From Rhynchopus euleeides (lineage: Eukaryota; Euglenozoa; Diplonemea; Diplonemida; Diplonemidae): a stretch of DNA of 64,000 bases. The stretch lies in the NCBI GenBank assembly GCA_963210315.1, contig OY723249.1, positions 372,001 through 436,000 on the forward strand, in the 5' to 3' direction. The position numbers and the translations under genes are program-made. Positions 61,964 to 64,000 of the stretch are shown in pieces; the first letter of the stretch is position 1, and every line of letters starts with the position of its first letter. Under the pieces are notes generated by a model. The model saw nothing but the letters and a program-made list of their open reading frames with translations, did not search any database and was not told the origin of the DNA.

Positions 61964-62300
61964 TCACTATATTTCCCGCCCAATATAGAAAATTTCCCGC
62001 TCCCTGCAAAATTTAGCTGAAAACCAGCCGGGAAAAAAATTTTCCAGCCCGGTAATAATATGACTGTACGATCCCGGCTCCTCACAATTTTGGCTGAGGT
62101 TCTATATTACCGGGAATAAAATTTTTTTTTTGGCCAAAAAAATTTTTTTTCGACATGTCGAAATTTCGGCCACCCTGGGTCAGTACCCTGGACCGGTACC
62201 CAGCTAGGCAGAAAAAAATCGCAAAAAAATCCGAAAATTTTCCGAAAAATGTGGGTGTGGCACCCCAGAGGGCCTGATTTTCGGTTTAGGCACGCGAAAA

Positions 62301-62558
62301 AAAAAATTTTTTTTTGGCCAAAAAAATTTTTTTTCGACATGTCGAAATTTCGGAATTCCGTACCCCAGGGGGGTATGGAAACTGGGTACCTTTGACCTGG
62401 TGCCTACGCCTGCCTGCGCCTGCCTACGACACAATGCGTTTTTTTGCGAAAAATCTGGATTTTTTCCAAATTTGTACTCTATTTTCCCCAGCCAAAAAAC
62501 CCTGCCTATTTCGCCTGAGAATGCCTAAGAATGCCTAAATTTCCATGCCCCCAATAGA
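62301..62558. other. Spacer
   Basis: Contains the third cgacatgtcgaaatttcgg start near 62335 and a cctgcctgcgcctgcc tandem near 62405. No gene. Confidence -1.
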
Positions 62559-62566
62559 TCCATTTT

Positions 62567-63191
62567 CAGTGTTCTCCCGATTCGCCACTCCGGGAAAAAT
62601 GTGATGGCGAGTTTTGATCCGGAAAAAGGGGTGCGAAAAAAATTTCTCGCGCGCTTCGCGCGCGAGCGCCTCATGCAATGCGCGCGTATATCCGCAACAA
62701 CATTCGTTCTGATCGATATGCTCTGCATTGTGCGGTGTGAGTGGACAACGAGGAAGTCCGACAGACTTCATTGTGCAGGGATGGTGGTCTGCACGTACTC
62801 CATCTTCACTCACGACCATGTCGCACTCCTGGTGTTGTGCCGTTTCCCACTTGCCATGGTACCCCAAATGGTACACATGCACACTCGACAGGCGCACATC
62901 ACAGGGGGGTCTGGGGGGCGGAGCCCCCCAGCCGCCGGAGGCCACGGTAGTGAACATCTGGCCTTCTCCGTCGCGTTCTTGGACTCTTTGGATCAATCGC
63001 GGTTCGTAGTGGGGCACGAACCCAGAGATGCTCGTTGTTGGGAAGTAGTGCAGGTCGATGAGTGGGAAAACCGTCTAAAATCTGTGAAAAAATCCACCCC
63101 CAAAAAAATGGCGAAACTCGCCATCGGGTTTTCGGGGGGAAAAATACAAATGGCGACTTTCGCCCCCAAACTCGCCATCGGGAGAACACTG
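62567..63191. mobile_element. hAT-like MITE with perfect 8-bp TSD TCCATTTT
   Basis: CAGTGTTCTCCCGAT at the left and ATCGGGAGAACACTG at the right are perfect 15-bp inverted repeats. TCCATTTT flanks both (62559-62566, 63192-63199). Subterminal atggcgagttt is repeated in both halves. One HPR copy (62903-62967, minus) lies inside. No transposase. Confidence -1.
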
Positions 63192-63199
63192 TCCATTTT

Positions 63200-64000
63200 G
63201 CTGGTATGAACATGCCGAGAATCTTTTTTAATTTTGATAACCTACATGTTGTGCCCGCAATGCCCGTCAACCGCAGTTTTTTGTGTTTCTTTTGCTCCCC
63301 CCCCCCCCCCCACCAACAAACACTCTACACACTGAAATACTTTGTTTCCTGTTTGCTGATTCGTTTTTAACGCGCTTCCCACCCCCGGTTCAAAATATTC
63401 CGAGAATGGGGCAGCGAGTGAAGCAGAGGGAACTGAATATGCCAAACAAGGTGCAAAACAAAAGGAGTGGGCAGGGAACGGAAGGGGGTCAGAAGGGGGA
63501 AAGGGGCAAGGGAAGGACAGGGCCGTGCCTATCATCGGGAGCAGGAGACGCCGCATCCCCCACACACCCTCCCAAGGGGCACATCCCCCAAATGCCACAC
63601 TGATGTATGTGAATCAGACACGTCATACCCACCCCACCCCCTACACCCCTCCACCGCCCACCCCCCATACCTTTGCCCTGACCACGGTCGTCGAAATAAA
63701 TAACCATTTTTTTTTGCTTCGTTAGAGGTTTCACCGAGCGAGCTCTCAGGCAACCTCTACTGTGACACGTCACAACAGAGTATGAAACAGAGGTATCAAC
63801 AGGCGTTTGGGTTAGATGGCTGAACCCAAAAACAGCTAAAAAAACCTCCCCCTCCCTCCCTTGGCGGTGCTGAACCAGTTTGGAAATCCGCAACATCCGC
63901 GCAATCTGCGAGATTCCGGGAACCTAGGCCTAACCACGGGTGTTTCAGGTGGGTGGGGGCAACATATATGCTTCGTATCTTGGCCCCATTCGATATGCCA
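63200..64000. other. No recognisable gene
   Basis: C run at 63296-63312 and C-rich tracts near 63630-63670. Short frames on both strands without motifs. Confidence -1.

Larger units (their letters stand above)
60441..62121. mobile_element. Element Y, about 45-bp inverted ends
   Basis: Left ttttattcccggtaatatag with aaaattgtgaggagc; right gctcctcacaattttggc with tatattaccgggaataaaa. Internal sequence has no element gene. The MITE at 61034 and LINE derivative at 61442 lie inside it. Confidence -1.
60119..62300. repeat. 165-bp direct repeats bracketing a nested palindromic complex
   Basis: 60119-60280 and 62136-62300 are nearly identical in the same orientation (cgacatgtcgaaatttcgg, ccaccctgggtcagtaccc, ggtttaggcacgcgaaaaa). 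A third partial start lies at 62327. Between them are a 155-bp hairpin, element Y, a MITE and a LINE derivative. Confidence -1.

Overview
This is repeat-dense eukaryotic nuclear DNA. The support is a spliceosomal-type GT...AG intron (51759-51849), LINE and hAT-like elements with target-site duplications, secreted repeat proteins, and almost no closely spaced genes. Many very long G or C homopolymers, GC-rich coding sequence and a mosaic of AT-rich foldback DNA would suit a protist or unicellular alga, but nothing here fixes the lineage.

Host-type genes are few. Two paralogous minus-strand genes (1-3448, running off the left edge, and 44550-46136) encode secreted or type I membrane proteins made of tandem six-cysteine modules. 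A 215-aa minus-strand ORF (47798-48445) is unrecognised. A PIF/Harbinger (DDE_Tnp_4) transposase-like gene lies at 31132-34536 minus and reads into a 31-bp minisatellite.

Most of the rest is mobile DNA nested in mobile DNA. 6.33-9.53 kb: a palindromic MITE split by a 2.8-kb transposon, itself carrying a TA-flanked MITE; a truncated relative of the transposon is at 41.1-42.6 kb. 10.76-14.33 kb: foldback elements, three of them nested like Russian dolls, each flanked by TA. 17.5-19.2 kb: a 31-bp minisatellite. 19.5-21.2 kb: a decayed zinc-finger (hAT-like) transposon. 21.42-29.37 kb: a 1.2-kb hAT-like element with a 7-bp target duplication, interrupted by a full-length 6.75-kb LINE; an inverted copy without the LINE (43212-44391) serves as the empty site. 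37.3-40.1 kb: two further terminal-inverted-repeat elements. 49.56-50.1 and 62.57-63.19 kb: hAT-like MITEs with perfect 8-bp duplications. 50.14-53.16 kb: an unfamiliar 3-kb element with arms of nearly 300 bp and three same-strand ORFs, one with three C2H2 zinc fingers and one interrupted by a likely intron. 59.6-62.3 kb: more foldbacks and a short non-autonomous derivative of the LINE.

The strongest novel point is the LINE. ORF1 and ORF2 share one frame and are separated by a single UGA in the context UGA-CGG. ORF2 has no AUG before its endonuclease core, and a canonical 2A motif (DIEQNPGP) follows the stop. This predicts stop-codon read-through followed by 2A ribosome skipping as the route to the endonuclease/RT/RNase H protein. 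The three-ORF long-TIR element and a roughly 62-bp hairpin repeat that recurs inside several hAT-like elements are the next most interesting items.
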